Shown here in pieces: positions 53,245 to 60,818 of a stretch of DNA of 64,000 nt (its first letter is position 1; each line of letters begins with the position of its first letter). Origin of the DNA: an uncultured Ruminococcus sp. (GTDB taxonomy: Bacteria > Bacillota > Clostridia > Oscillospirales > Acutalibacteraceae); NCBI GenBank assembly GCA_958403905.1, contig CATXZD010000001.1, positions 124,001 to 188,000 on the forward strand, read 5' to 3'. The position numbers and the translations under genes were made by a program. The notes below the pieces were generated by a model. That model made no database searches. It was not told the origin of the DNA and saw only the letters and a list, made by a program, of their open reading frames with translations.

Positions 53245-54195
53245 TTATCGGTATTTTACAAGCAAGGAGAGGTTTGCTTTTTCAATATCATTTACATTAG
53301 AATCACTGTAGCTCGGGTTTTCTATGTACCATTCAGTTGAATGGAAGTAGGTTCTGATCTGTGCGTCTTTGAAAACACGTCCGTATCGGGCGTAGATTTC
53401 GTTTATAGCCTGTTGGATTTCTGCTGAAGAAAGCCTTGAAACTTCGTAGTCGTTAAGTTTTCTGTATGAGGAATCGTAGAATACAAAATCATTTTTGTAA
53501 GTGTTTCCGATTTCGCTCGGCGATGAATTTTGTGTGGTAATTTTGCCCTTTTTGCTTGCGGAGGATGACGACTTTGTACTGTCTTGATTCGGTGAAGTGC
53601 TGGGAGCAGTCGGGTTGGTTGCCTGCTCAGTCTTTACTGTAACGGTGCATATGGCTTCTTTGCCGTTTTCAGATTTGCAGGTAATGCTTGCAACACCGGA
53701 TTTTACACCGGTAACAAACCCTTCGCTGTTTACTGTTGCCACTTTTTTGTCGCTTGAACTCCACTTAAGAACTCCGCTCGGTGCGTCAGACGGTTGAGTT
53801 TTGGCGATAAGCTGAATTTTCTTGCCTTCCTTTACCGAAACATCGGTACTCGACAGATTAATTGATGTAACTTCTATGTCAGCAACTGTGACATTGCAGG
53901 AGGACTTAATGTCGTTTTCTGTTTTCGCCGTCACAACGGCTGTGCCGGCGCTCTTTGCCTTTAAGGTGCCGTCAGATACGGTGACGATTTTATTGTCGGA
54001 GCTTGTCCAGTCCAGAGCCTTGGTTTTGGCGTCCTCGGGAAGAGTTTTTGCCTCAATTTTGAATGAATCTCCGACAGTCATAGTAACCTCGGTTTCGCTC
54101 AGCTCAATGCTTTCAATCTCTTTGTCAAAGAAGCACGAGCAGAAAACAAATGGAACTAAAGCAAGAATAAAAAGCAAAAGTGCAGTTCTTTTCAT
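53245..54195 (-). CDS. Lipoprotein with two BIG2 domains and a YARHG domain
   Basis: Cell-surface lipoprotein of 316 residues. Signal peptide with lipobox VFCSC (Cys21). Two tandem BIG2 Ig-like domains: IESIELSETEVTMTVGDSFK (about 25-107) and VTSINLSSTDVSVKEGKKI (about 108-190). A Ser/Thr/Asn-rich linker (about 191-230) is followed by a C-terminal YARHG domain (about 238-316) with INEIYARYGRVFKDAQIRTY and FHSTEWY. The YARHG module is common in clostridial extracellular proteins; its ligand is not known. Confidence 0.88.
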   Translation of the reverse strand: MKRTALLLFILALVPFVFCSCFFDKEIESIELSETEVTMTVGDSFKIEAKTLPEDAKTKALDWTSSDNKIVTVSDGTLKAKSAGTAVVTAKTENDIKSSCNVTVADIEVTSINLSSTDVSVKEGKKIQLIAKTQPSDAPSGVLKWSSSDKKVATVNSEGFVTGVKSGVASITCKSENGKEAICTVTVKTEQATNPTAPSTSPNQDSTKSSSSASKKGKITTQNSSPSEIGNTYKNDFVFYDSSYRKLNDYEVSRLSSAEIQQAINEIYARYGRVFKDAQIRTYFHSTEWYIENPSYSDSNVNDIEKANLSLLVKYR

Positions 54196-54343
54196 AACAG
54201 TGTCCTCCGATTATTAATCGCTCTAATATTATTTGTCATTTTTGTAATTTTAGTATAAAGCATTTTACTGTTTTTGTAAACAATTTTGTCTTTTTATCGA
54301 AGAAAATAAAAGAATTATTTTACTTTAATTTGCGCAAAAGCTG

Positions 54344-54372
54344 TTGACATAAATAATATAATCAGTTAAAAT
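54344..54372 (+). promoter_or_regulatory. Promoter of the two small membrane genes
   Basis: TTGACA (54344-54349) and TAAAAT (54367-54372) are 17 bases apart, ahead of the gene at 54422. Confidence 0.55.
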
Positions 54373-54421
54373 ATAATTGTATTAATGTAATAATACATAC
54401 TGTACTAAAGGAGCGATGTAT

Positions 54422-54655
54422 ATGATAAGGAAAATTAAAAATTTATTGTTTAAAATCAAGGACAAAACCGTTTCGCTTTCGTTAGGTGTATGCAAAAAAG
54501 TAAGGGGGATTGCTGTGTTATTTGCAGAGAAAGTTTCGGAAAGTACGGGGAAATTTGTTTCTTTAATAGGTAAATATGCGTTTGTATTCTCGGTGTTTTC
54601 CGTAATCGGAGTGGTAATGTTTTTTGTCAGACGATTAACTGCAAAGCAGGGGTAG
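54422..54655 (+). CDS. Small single-span membrane protein
   Basis: Protein of 77 residues. The ATG at 54422 is eight bases after AAAGGAG; the ATG at 54416 is too close. A basic amphipathic N-terminus (RKIKNLLFKIKDKTVSLSLG) precedes one membrane segment (about 48-68: YAFVFSVFSVIGVVMFFVRR). It lies nine bases before another membrane gene and is probably co-transcribed. Not recognised. Confidence 0.65.
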   Translation: MIRKIKNLLFKIKDKTVSLSLGVCKKVRGIAVLFAEKVSESTGKFVSLIGKYAFVFSVFSVIGVVMFFVRRLTAKQG

Positions 54656-54664
54656 GGGGATTCT

Positions 54665-55027
54665 ATGAGTGAGAAAATCAAAAATAGAATTTTTATTGTG
54701 GCTAACTGTATTGCTGTGATTACGATTATATTGCTTGTTATTTTCGACGTAGCACATTCAGAGAGATTTCTTTATTTTATCCTGTTATTATTTTTTGTTT
54801 TAAATATTATTAACTGCATCTTCATTAAAGATTACAGAGCAATTTTTGCCTGTACTATAGTTTATGAAATTTTGCCGGTTTTAGGACTTGTGGCATACGG
54901 CAATTTGACCGGTTCAATCGGAGAACAACTCAGTGCGTATCTTTGCTTGATTTTTATAGTGTTATTTGCAATCTGGTCTGCTGCGGTTACAGTCTATAAA
55001 TCAATAAGGCATAAGGGGAAGTATTAG
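54665..55027 (+). CDS. Four-segment membrane protein
   Basis: Protein of 120 residues with four membrane segments (about 8-26, 32-51, 56-80 and 92-113) and a basic end (KSIRHKGKY). GGGGG lies before the ATG. It follows the 77-residue gene closely. No family recognised. Confidence 0.68.
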   Translation: MSEKIKNRIFIVANCIAVITIILLVIFDVAHSERFLYFILLLFFVLNIINCIFIKDYRAIFACTIVYEILPVLGLVAYGNLTGSIGEQLSAYLCLIFIVLFAIWSAAVTVYKSIRHKGKY

Positions 55028-55091
55028 TATAGGGAACGGACTGTTTTTTTAACGCTCGCCTTCAAATCCCTTCGGATACTAAGCGTACCAA

Positions 55092-55118
55092 CAAAAAAAT
55101 CGAGAAAAAATTCTCGAC
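55092..55118 (-). terminator. Terminator of tRNA-Arg
   Basis: TCGAGAA / TTCTCGA stem with a run of seven T on the minus strand, directly past the tRNA 3' end. Confidence 0.85.
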
Positions 55119-55125
55119 TTTTTTG

Positions 55126-55202
55126 TGGTCCGCCCGAAGGGATTTGAACCCCCGTTCTCCGGAATCGGAATCCGTTGCGTTATCCAGCTGCGCCACGGGC
55201 GG
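55126..55202 (-). tRNA. tRNA-Arg (anticodon CCG)
   Basis: The minus strand folds as a tRNA of 77 bases with encoded CCA. Acceptor stem CCGCCCG / CGGGCGG with discriminator A, D arm around GCGCAGCTGGATAACGC, anticodon loop TTCCGAT with CCG for codon CGG, and T loop TTCAAAT. A mismatch lies at the top of the anticodon stem. Confidence 0.93.
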
Positions 55203-55302
55203 AAATATTCGTTTTTTAGACTATCCCTATAATACAGCAGAAATTATTAGTTTGCATTGCAATATAAACGATAATTTAGCGTTGTAATTATAGCAACGTT
55301 GA

Positions 55303-55530
55303 CGTAGGGACACGGCGCGCCGTGTCCGCACAAAAAATTGCATTGCAATTTTTTGTGAAAGGGACGTGTAGGAACCCGTCCCCTACGGAAATGTTTATTT
55401 TCCTCTATAATTACAATTTAATAGGTGAAGTTTGATTGCCACTACGGACACGGCGCGCCGTGTCCCTACGGCTGAAACCAAACGTTTCCTGTATCGCCGT
55501 AGGGGACGGCATCTCTGACGTCCCTAAACG
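55303..55530. repeat. Cluster of inverted palindromic repeats
   Basis: The gap 55203-55698 has no gene. It holds two exact, oppositely oriented copies of a 26-base unit (55303-55328 and 55445-55470), each containing the perfect palindrome GGACACGGCGCGCCGTGTCC. A second pair reads CGTCCCCTACGG (about 55378) and CCGTAGGGGACGG (55498), again inverted. AAACGTTTCCT occurs twice (about 55480 and 55527). A further hairpin ACAAAAAATTGCA lies at 55330. The GC-rich units stand out in AT-rich surroundings and look like a small non-coding mobile or REP-like repeat family. Confidence 0.8.
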
Positions 55531-55698
55531 TTTCCTATATATCAATCTATAATTCGGGCAACCGTTTTTACCTAAACAACCGATTTTTTCGCTCGATTTG
55601 CGTGTCGAGGCACTCGACTAAATTATCGTTTAGTTTACTAAAATGGGATAAACTAAATATATTATACTATTTTTCTGTTGATTTATCAAGCGATTTGA

Positions 55699-57600
55699 TT
55701 AATCCGAAAGCTCCTCCCAGATTAAATACTGCTCCTCCTGCTCTTGCTGGAGCTGTTCAAGCCGGTTTGTAAGCTCAATGAGCTTTTCGTAATCAGCGGC
55801 AACCTCTTCGCTTGAGAGCAAAGCCTGTGTTTTTTCAATTTCGCCGTCAAGTCTTTCAATTTCTGCCTCTGTTTTATTAAGCCTTGTTTTGCGCTTCCTT
55901 TCCTCACTTTGCTTTTGCTTTTGCAGGAAGTAATCATTTTGCGGCTTTTCTTTATTAACAGATGATTTTTCGGCTTTCGTTTCGCCGATTTCTGATTTTG
56001 TGCGTTCAAGATAATAGTCGTAGTTGCCAAGATATTCAGTCATTCCGTCAGATTTCATAACAAGTACACGGTCTGCAAGCTTGTTTATAAAGTATCGGTC
56101 GTGGCTGATAATCAAAAGCGTTCCGCCGTACTCCTTGAGCGTGTTTTCAAGCTCCTCACGTGATGATGAGTCAAGGTGGTTTGTCGGCTCGTCCAGAAGT
56201 AAAAAGTTATCGCCCTTAAGCATAAGCTTTAAAAGTGAAACTCTCGCTCTTTCGCCGCCGCTCATCTTTGAAAGCGGTTTAAAAACCTCCTCACCTCTGA
56301 ACAAAAAAGCCGCCATTGCGCTTCTGATTTCCGTTTGGGTCATATTGGGAAACGTATCCCATACTTCGTCAATTGCAGTTTTGCTCAAATCAAGATTTTG
56401 CTGCATTTGGTCAAAATAGCCTGTTGCTACGTTTGCGCCGTAGTCATACTCGCCGCTGTCCTGAGGCAGTTTGCCCGTCAGAATTTTAAAAAGCGTTGTT
56501 TTGCCGCAGCCGTTTGAGCCGAGGATGAATATTCTTTCGCCTTTTCTGATATGTATGTTAACATTTTTAAACAAATGCTTTTCGCCGAATGATTTTGCAA
56601 GACCTTTGCAAATCAATACGTCGTTGCCGCTTTCACACTTTGGCTCAAAATGCATATGCATTGTTTCAAGCTCGCTGTCGGGAGTAACAAGCTGAGCCTT
56701 TATTCTGTCAGCTTCTTTTTGTTTGCTTGCCGCAGTAATAAAGTTGCGTTCACGTCCCCAACGCTTTTGCTGTTCAACAATGCTTTCAATTCGTTTGATT
56801 TCCTTTATATCATTTTCATACTTGTTTTTAATCGACTCGTTGTATGCCTTTTTCTTTTCAATAAACTCCGAGTATGCGCCCTTGTAGCACATTGTGCGGT
56901 TGTGCTCAAGCTCTATAGTTTTGTTGGTTACCTTGTCAAGAAAATATCTGTCGTGGCTTATGATTATCATTGCGCCCTTGAAGTCACGCAAAAATCCTTC
57001 AAGCCAATTTACCGAGCCTATGTCAAGGTGGTTTGTCGGCTCGTCAAGCAGCAGCATATTGCTCTGCGAAAGCAACAGCTTTGCAAGGCAGAGCTTTGAG
57101 CGCTGTCCTCCGCTAAGACTTCCGACAGTCATTGTAAAGTCTGATTCTCTAAAGCCAAGCCCCAAGAGCGCCGCACGTGTACGGCTTTTGTATGTAAGAC
57201 CCCCGAGATTTTCAAAACTTTCAATAAGGCGGGTTTGCCTTTCAACAAGCTCGTCAAGATTGCCGTTTTTATTGTCAATATCATTAGTGACGTTTGAAAT
57301 TTCTTTTTCTATATCGGCAAGGTAATCAAAAACCGACAACAGCTCGTTGTACACGTCAATTCTCGGATTGTTGCAGGCGTGCTGTTCCATATAGCCTATG
57401 CGAGTGTTCTTTTCAAATGTAACAGTACCTGAAGTGGGAGAAATTTCGCCGTTCAGAATTTTGAAAAGGGTAGTTTTACCAACGCCGTTTGCACCGATAA
57501 AGCCTACTTTGTCAGTGTTTTCAATGTCGAATGAAACGTCGGTAAAAAGGTTTCTTTCGATAAATGTCATTGTCAGATTGCGCACGGATAACGCAGGCAT
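55699..57600 (-). CDS. ABC-F family ATPase
   Basis: Ribosome-associated ATPase with two ABC domains and no membrane part, 633 residues from the ATG at 57600. Domain 1: Walker A GANGVGKTT, signature LSGGQRSKLCLAKLL, Walker B MLLLDEPTNHLD. An inter-domain linker of about 80 charged residues follows. Domain 2: GSNGCGKTT, MSGGERARVSLLKLM, FLLLDEPTNHLD. The C-terminal coiled coil (about 560-633) is rich in Glu/Lys/Gln. The layout fits the Uup/YdiF type of translation factors; a resistance role cannot be shown from sequence. Confidence 0.92.
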   Translation of the reverse strand: MPALSVRNLTMTFIERNLFTDVSFDIENTDKVGFIGANGVGKTTLFKILNGEISPTSGTVTFEKNTRIGYMEQHACNNPRIDVYNELLSVFDYLADIEKEISNVTNDIDNKNGNLDELVERQTRLIESFENLGGLTYKSRTRAALLGLGFRESDFTMTVGSLSGGQRSKLCLAKLLLSQSNMLLLDEPTNHLDIGSVNWLEGFLRDFKGAMIIISHDRYFLDKVTNKTIELEHNRTMCYKGAYSEFIEKKKAYNESIKNKYENDIKEIKRIESIVEQQKRWGRERNFITAASKQKEADRIKAQLVTPDSELETMHMHFEPKCESGNDVLICKGLAKSFGEKHLFKNVNIHIRKGERIFILGSNGCGKTTLFKILTGKLPQDSGEYDYGANVATGYFDQMQQNLDLSKTAIDEVWDTFPNMTQTEIRSAMAAFLFRGEEVFKPLSKMSGGERARVSLLKLMLKGDNFLLLDEPTNHLDSSSREELENTLKEYGGTLLIISHDRYFINKLADRVLVMKSDGMTEYLGNYDYYLERTKSEIGETKAEKSSVNKEKPQNDYFLQKQKQSEERKRKTRLNKTEAEIERLDGEIEKTQALLSSEEVAADYEKLIELTNRLEQLQQEQEEQYLIWEELSD

Positions 57601-57638
57601 AAAATCACCCCTTTTCAAATCATCTTTTCTATTTTACA

Positions 57639-58022
57639 TTAAAAACTTAAAAAGAGCAATACAAAATTAAAAATATGCCAGAGGTTGACAAGTGCATAAG
57701 AGCCTATTCCGATATAGAGCAAAAGGTTTGTGAAAAATCCCTCCTCAACTGCCATAAGTTTGTAGACAACCGAGCAAATTATTATTAAGACAAGAGGCAG
57801 TATGCCCTTTATGAGCAGTGTAGACCAGAAACTGCCTAAAACGGGCTGCATAATAGGGTTTGCTTCAAAAAATCTGCCGCTTGCCAGCAGAGATTGAGTG
57901 CAGAACCAGTCAACGAGATTGAGAAAGTAAAGAAAAAATATTTTTTGATAAAACGAAAAACCTTTGGATTTTTTAACATTATATTTATTTTGAAAGCTTT
58001 TTTGGTTGTTTGTGTAATCCAT
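57639..58022 (-). CDS. DUF5658-like membrane protein
   Basis: Protein of 127 residues. A basic N-terminal tail (about 1-24) is followed by three or four membrane segments; YFLNLVDWFCTQSLLASGRF and EANPIMQPVLGSFWSTLLIK give the DUF5658 pattern. AAAGGCGG precedes the ATG. Encoded upstream of the ABC-F gene on the same strand with a 38-base gap, so possibly co-transcribed. Function unknown. Confidence 0.7.
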   Translation of the reverse strand: MDYTNNQKSFQNKYNVKKSKGFSFYQKIFFLYFLNLVDWFCTQSLLASGRFFEANPIMQPVLGSFWSTLLIKGILPLVLIIICSVVYKLMAVEEGFFTNLLLYIGIGSYALVNLWHIFNFVLLFLSF

Positions 58023-58244
58023 AATACCGCCTTTGATTATAATAGATTTTTGCTTTACAGGGAGCTTTTGTAAAACGTTGGGGTAATATTTTAATAATTA
58101 ACATCTGTTATATTAAGGATATTATTTACAGCACAAAGCACATTATTCAAATTTTTGTTTTGTGATAAAAAGTCAGGTTTTATCGTAATCAATGCTGTGC
58201 GAAGAAAAAAGTGATAAAAAGTTAAAAAAATATCAAAAAAAGTG

Positions 58245-58273
58245 TTGACAAATTAAGCTTGTTATGATATATT
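58245..58273 (+). promoter_or_regulatory. Promoter of the tRNA-Thr/tRNA-Tyr pair
   Basis: TTGACA (58245-58250) and TATATT (58268-58273) are 17 bases apart, about 30 bases before tRNA-Thr. The rest of 58023-58244 shows no gene. Confidence 0.75.
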
Positions 58274-58301
58274 ATTAAAGCACTCGAAATTACAGAGATT
58301 C

Positions 58302-58377
58302 GCTGGTGTAGCTCAGTTGGTAGAGCAGCTGATTTGTAATCAGCAGGTCGGGGGTTCAAGTCCGTCCACCAGCTCCA
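58302..58377 (+). tRNA. tRNA-Thr (anticodon TGT)
   Basis: Complete cloverleaf of 76 bases with encoded CCA: acceptor GCTGGTG / CACCAGC, D arm GCTCAGTTGGTAGAGC, anticodon stem GCTGA / TCAGC around TTTGTAA with anticodon TGT, T loop TTCAAGT. Confidence 0.97.
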
Positions 58378-58378
58378 T

Positions 58379-58411
58379 TAAAGCCTACTGTTTAGGCAGT
58401 AGGCTTTACCT
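58379..58411 (+). other. Hairpin between the two tRNA genes
   Basis: AAGCCTACTG and CAGTAGGCTT pair around a six-base loop, without a long T tract. It may guide processing of the joint precursor or cause partial termination. Confidence 0.55.
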
Positions 58412-58425
58412 ATGAAATTGAATAT

Positions 58426-58510
58426 GGGAGAATTCCCGAGTGGCCAAAGGGGGCAGACTGTAAATCTGTTGTCATCGACTTCGATGGTTCGAATCCATCT
58501 TCTCCCACCA
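58426..58510 (+). tRNA. tRNA-Tyr (anticodon GTA)
   Basis: Class II tRNA of 85 bases with encoded CCA: acceptor GGGAGAA / TTCTCCC, anticodon loop with GTA (ACTGTAAATC), a long variable arm (TTGTCATCGACTTCGA) and T loop TTCGAAT. Confidence 0.96.
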
Positions 58511-58520
58511 AACACAAATA

Positions 58521-58560
58521 ATCCGAACTTTTTACTTATTGGTGAAACGTTCGGATTTTT
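58521..58560 (+). terminator. Terminator of the tRNA operon
   Basis: ATCCGAAC (58521-58528) pairs with GTTCGGAT (58549-58556), followed by TTTT. Confidence 0.8.
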
Positions 58561-58568
58561 GGTTTTAG

Positions 58569-58800
58569 GCTGATAATTCAAAATGGTTGCAAGCTGAAAT
58601 TGAAAGGCAAGGACTTAAGAACTATATTACAGGTAATTATATATTAGGTAAATTAGACCATAATGGTCAGAGAATTAGCATTAGAGTAACGATACCAAGA
58701 AAAAACAATGGGAACGACATTTCGTTTGTGACAGGTTGCAGGTTGGATATTATATCCAAACGGACAAATCAAATTAACTACACCCTTTAAAGGTAAATAA
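58569..58800 (+). pseudogene. Toxin C-terminal module remnant, broken by a 7-bp duplication
   Basis: Directly after a stop codon (58566-58568) runs a frame ADNSKWLQAEIERQGLKNY...SIRVTIPRKN...SFVTG with no proper start; only a TTG without ribosome site at 58587. At 58732-58745 CAGGTTG is repeated in tandem. Removing one copy restores SFVTGWILYPNGQIKLTTPF, then KGK and a stop at 58798. The tail resembles C-terminal domains of secreted polymorphic toxins. It is therefore an orphan toxin tip with a recent frameshift, followed by a likely immunity gene. Confidence 0.65.
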
Positions 58801-58801
58801 A

Positions 58802-59050
58802 ATGAAAATGATGGACTGTGTAGAGATAATTGCAGAAAAAGAAAAATATATTAAAAATGGTGTACATAAGGGTATGCAGGGATGGATTTGTTTGGATGAC
58901 TGCACCAATGGATATTGGCTGGTAAATTTTCCGCAATGCGGAGAAAAGGATGATATTGCAGAAATAAGCATAAATGAAAAAGATATGAGAATAATCCCAT
59001 CACTTAATGCCACTGTTAATGAGCAAATAAAGGAAATGTTTAATGAGTAG
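58802..59050 (+). CDS. Putative immunity protein
   Basis: Soluble protein of 82 residues with AAAGGT before the ATG, starting two bases after the repaired stop of the toxin remnant. Sequence features: VEIIAEKEKYIKNGVHKGMQ, GWICLDDCTNGYWLVNFP; it looks like a small beta-barrel (SH3-like) protein of the DUF4926 kind. Its position directly after a toxin tip is the usual place for immunity genes. Role inferred from context. Confidence 0.6.
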   Translation: MKMMDCVEIIAEKEKYIKNGVHKGMQGWICLDDCTNGYWLVNFPQCGEKDDIAEISINEKDMRIIPSLNATVNEQIKEMFNE

Positions 59051-59187
59051 AATTATACTAATATAATTTTCTATGGTTCGAAACTACCATAAAATTTTGC
59101 AAAAACATCTTTTTTGCCCAACCTTGACAAAAAGACATTGCTTAGGCAGTGCCTTTTTACAGTATAGCTTTTTAGGGGAAATAGGAA

Positions 59188-59484
59188 ATGTTAACTGATG
59201 AATTAAAAAAATATATTTTGGACTTTTCAGAATGCAAATATTTAGGGGAAATTCATCAGAAAATTCAAACGGTCTTGGAATTGCCGGATTGGTATGGGCA
59301 AAATTTGGACGCTTTATGGGATGCAATTACCGGCATAATGTATCTTCCTGCGGAAATCACTATTATTTTTCAACCTCAAACTACACAGACGTTACAGTTA
59401 TCAGATGAGGTTGATAAAATAATTACCGTTTTTACGGAAGCTGCCAATGAATTTGGCGAAATTGTTTTGAATATTACAAAGTAA
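59188..59484 (+). CDS. Barstar-family RNase inhibitor
   Basis: Protein of 98 residues with the barstar core LPDWYGQNLDALWDAITGI, followed by the strand-helix pattern EITIIFQPQTTQTLQLSDEV and the ending GEIVLNITK. Barstars block barnase-type ribonucleases by placing Asp/Trp-rich helix 2 into the active site. GGGGAAATAGGA lies upstream. A start-less barnase-type module follows in the same reading frame after its stop codon. Confidence 0.88.
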   Translation: MLTDELKKYILDFSECKYLGEIHQKIQTVLELPDWYGQNLDALWDAITGIMYLPAEITIIFQPQTTQTLQLSDEVDKIITVFTEAANEFGEIVLNITK

Positions 59485-59850
59485 CAAAGTGATGCGGAAA
59501 TTATAAATAAAGGCATTGGAGGCGGGGGCGGTTCTACTGGTTCTACAAATATTTCGGGCTTTCCGGATAATGTCAGAACATCGTATGGCAAATATCAGGA
59601 TAGCGGTTGGAAGGGCAATTATAACGGCCAAACACCAGGTACAAAAGCTGGTAGAAAATTTGAAAACAATCCACCCAAATTACCGGTTAAGGATGAAAAC
59701 GGGAATAAATTAAGTTATCGGGAATTTGACGTTAATAACAAATTACCCGGACAAACAAGAGATAGCGAAAGATTTGTAGTTGATAACAACGGTAAAGTTT
59801 ACTACTCATCTGATCATTACAATACTTTTATTGAAATAACAGGGGACTGA
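59485..59850 (+). pseudogene. Orphan barnase-type RNase toxin module without start codon
   Basis: An open stretch of 121 codons in frame with, but separated by TAA from, the barstar gene. It begins with a Gly/Ser-rich linker (GIGGGGGSTGSTNISGF) and ends in a guanyl-specific RNase domain: GTKAGRKFENN, KLSYREFDVNNKLPG, DSERFVVDNNGKVYYSSDHY and NTFIEI. The barnase catalytic Glu (YREFDVN), Arg (DSERF) and His (SDHYNTF) positions are kept. No ATG, GTG or TTG initiates it. It is a stored or dead C-terminal toxin tip, followed by its immunity gene. Confidence 0.78.
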
Positions 59851-59855
59851 GAAAT

Positions 59856-60263
59856 ATGAAAAATAAAATTTTAAAAGTAACAAGAGAAGAATATAAAAAT
59901 ATTAAATCTGAAATTGATTTAAGAGAAACTTATTTGGTTGAAATCGACGGCGGAGAAATTCCTAATGTGAGTAGCTTTTTTGAGAAAGTTGAAGAGCTAT
60001 ATAACTTTCATACCTTAAACGGAACTTGGGGCAAAAACTGGTCGGCTTTTGATGATTTAATGACTGACTTGGATTGGTTAGACTACGACAAGCATATTAT
60101 AGCCATACACTCATATGATTTGTTGTTTTCTGACGAACCGGAAGCAAGGAAAATACTTATGAAATATTTAAAAGATTCTATATTGCCGTTTTGGGAAGAA
60201 GATGTGTTAAGTACTGTAGTTGACGGAAAGAGAAAAGAATTTACCGTCTATCTTATTAAATAA
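59856..60263 (+). CDS. Barstar-family immunity protein
   Basis: Protein of 135 residues starting six bases after the RNase module. The barstar-like core is FFEKVEELYNFHTLNGTWGK, NWSAFDDLMTDLDWL, and then KHIIAIHSYDLLFS. It is a longer and more diverged barstar relative than the gene at 59188. The distance to the RNase module (toxin then immunity) makes it the more likely cognate inhibitor. The start has GGGGACTGAGAA upstream. Confidence 0.78.
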   Translation: MKNKILKVTREEYKNIKSEIDLRETYLVEIDGGEIPNVSSFFEKVEELYNFHTLNGTWGKNWSAFDDLMTDLDWLDYDKHIIAIHSYDLLFSDEPEARKILMKYLKDSILPFWEEDVLSTVVDGKRKEFTVYLIK

Positions 60264-60265
60264 TC

Positions 60266-60352
60266 TACTACCAAAGCAGTGGCATTACTCCAAGCGATTT
60301 ATCATTCAATGTAATTGCAGACAATAACAAAATATATGTAGTTTACTGCTAA
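60266..60352 (+). pseudogene. Possible remnant of a third toxin tail
   Basis: A 28-codon stretch, YYQSSGITPSDLSFNVIADN then NKIYVVYC and a stop, reads like the end of a secreted-protein module and has no start. It follows the barstar-like gene in a different frame. The case rests on its position and protein-like reading only. Confidence 0.35.
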
Positions 60353-60363
60353 GTAAAGTATAG

Positions 60364-60396
60364 ACAGCACTCTTAATCGGGTGCTGTTATTTTTTG
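60364..60396 (+). terminator. Terminator in the toxin/immunity island
   Basis: ACAGCAC / GTGCTGT stem followed by TATTTTTT. Confidence 0.75.
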
Positions 60397-60415
60397 AAAG
60401 GAAGATTAAAAAATA

Positions 60416-60619
60416 ATGTCAATTAACAATATTTCACTCTCAGATCTCTGCCATATGAACGGCAAGGAAGGACTCATCTTGCAGGGGTGCGGCAGTGAAA
60501 CACAGGAATGGGTTGACGGCATCAATAAAATGCTCACGGATAAGGGAATACTTCTTGACGATACAAAATTTGAAAATGTTTCAGTGTTCAAGAGTGACGG
60601 CGTTGTGCAAAAAATATAA
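60416..60619 (+). CDS. Small hypothetical protein at the end of the toxin/immunity island
   Basis: Protein of 67 residues with AAAGGAAG ten bases before the ATG. It reads MSINNISLSDLCHMNGKEGL, with a Gly/Cys stretch (LQGCGSETQEWVDGINKML). No membrane segment. It follows a toxin-tail remnant and is flanked by terminators. It could be an immunity gene fragment; not recognised. Confidence 0.6.
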   Translation: MSINNISLSDLCHMNGKEGLILQGCGSETQEWVDGINKMLTDKGILLDDTKFENVSVFKSDGVVQKI

Positions 60620-60623
60620 CCGC

Positions 60624-60652
60624 AAAAAGTCCGATTTTATCGGGCTTTTTTG
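60624..60652 (+). terminator. Terminator after the small hypothetical gene
   Basis: AAGTCCGAT / ATCGGGCTT stem (one G-T pair) with TTTTTT following. Confidence 0.75.
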
Positions 60653-60770
60653 TTGTGTTGCCCGTGATTTTTAGTTGCAAAACCGTAGATGTATTTTTTG
60701 TCATTTTACAAAGCAGAAGAATTGATTTTTAGCTTGTGTCATGTCCCGAAAACTTTCATATTATTATATT

Positions 60771-60788
60771 GAAATAATATATTATTTC
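60771..60788 (+). promoter_or_regulatory. Palindromic operator candidate ahead of the multicopper oxidase
   Basis: GAAATAATATATTATTTC is a perfect 18-bp palindrome 30 bases before the oxidase ATG. A possible -10 (TATTAT, 60759) lies just before it. A repressor site is plausible; no regulator gene is adjacent. Confidence 0.45.
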
Positions 60789-60818
60789 GACTTAAAAATG
60801 AAAGGAGTTTTAAAGTTT

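Noticed and set aside
55303..55530. CRISPR array
   Set aside because: The repeats are few, inverted to each other and unevenly spaced; no cas genes are in the window.
58379..58411. A third, degenerate tRNA between tRNA-Thr and tRNA-Tyr
   Set aside because: It is a simple 10-bp hairpin with no cloverleaf elements.
58378..58581. Minus-strand frame of 67 codons over tRNA-Tyr
   Set aside because: It runs through the tRNA gene and its terminator and has no ribosome site.
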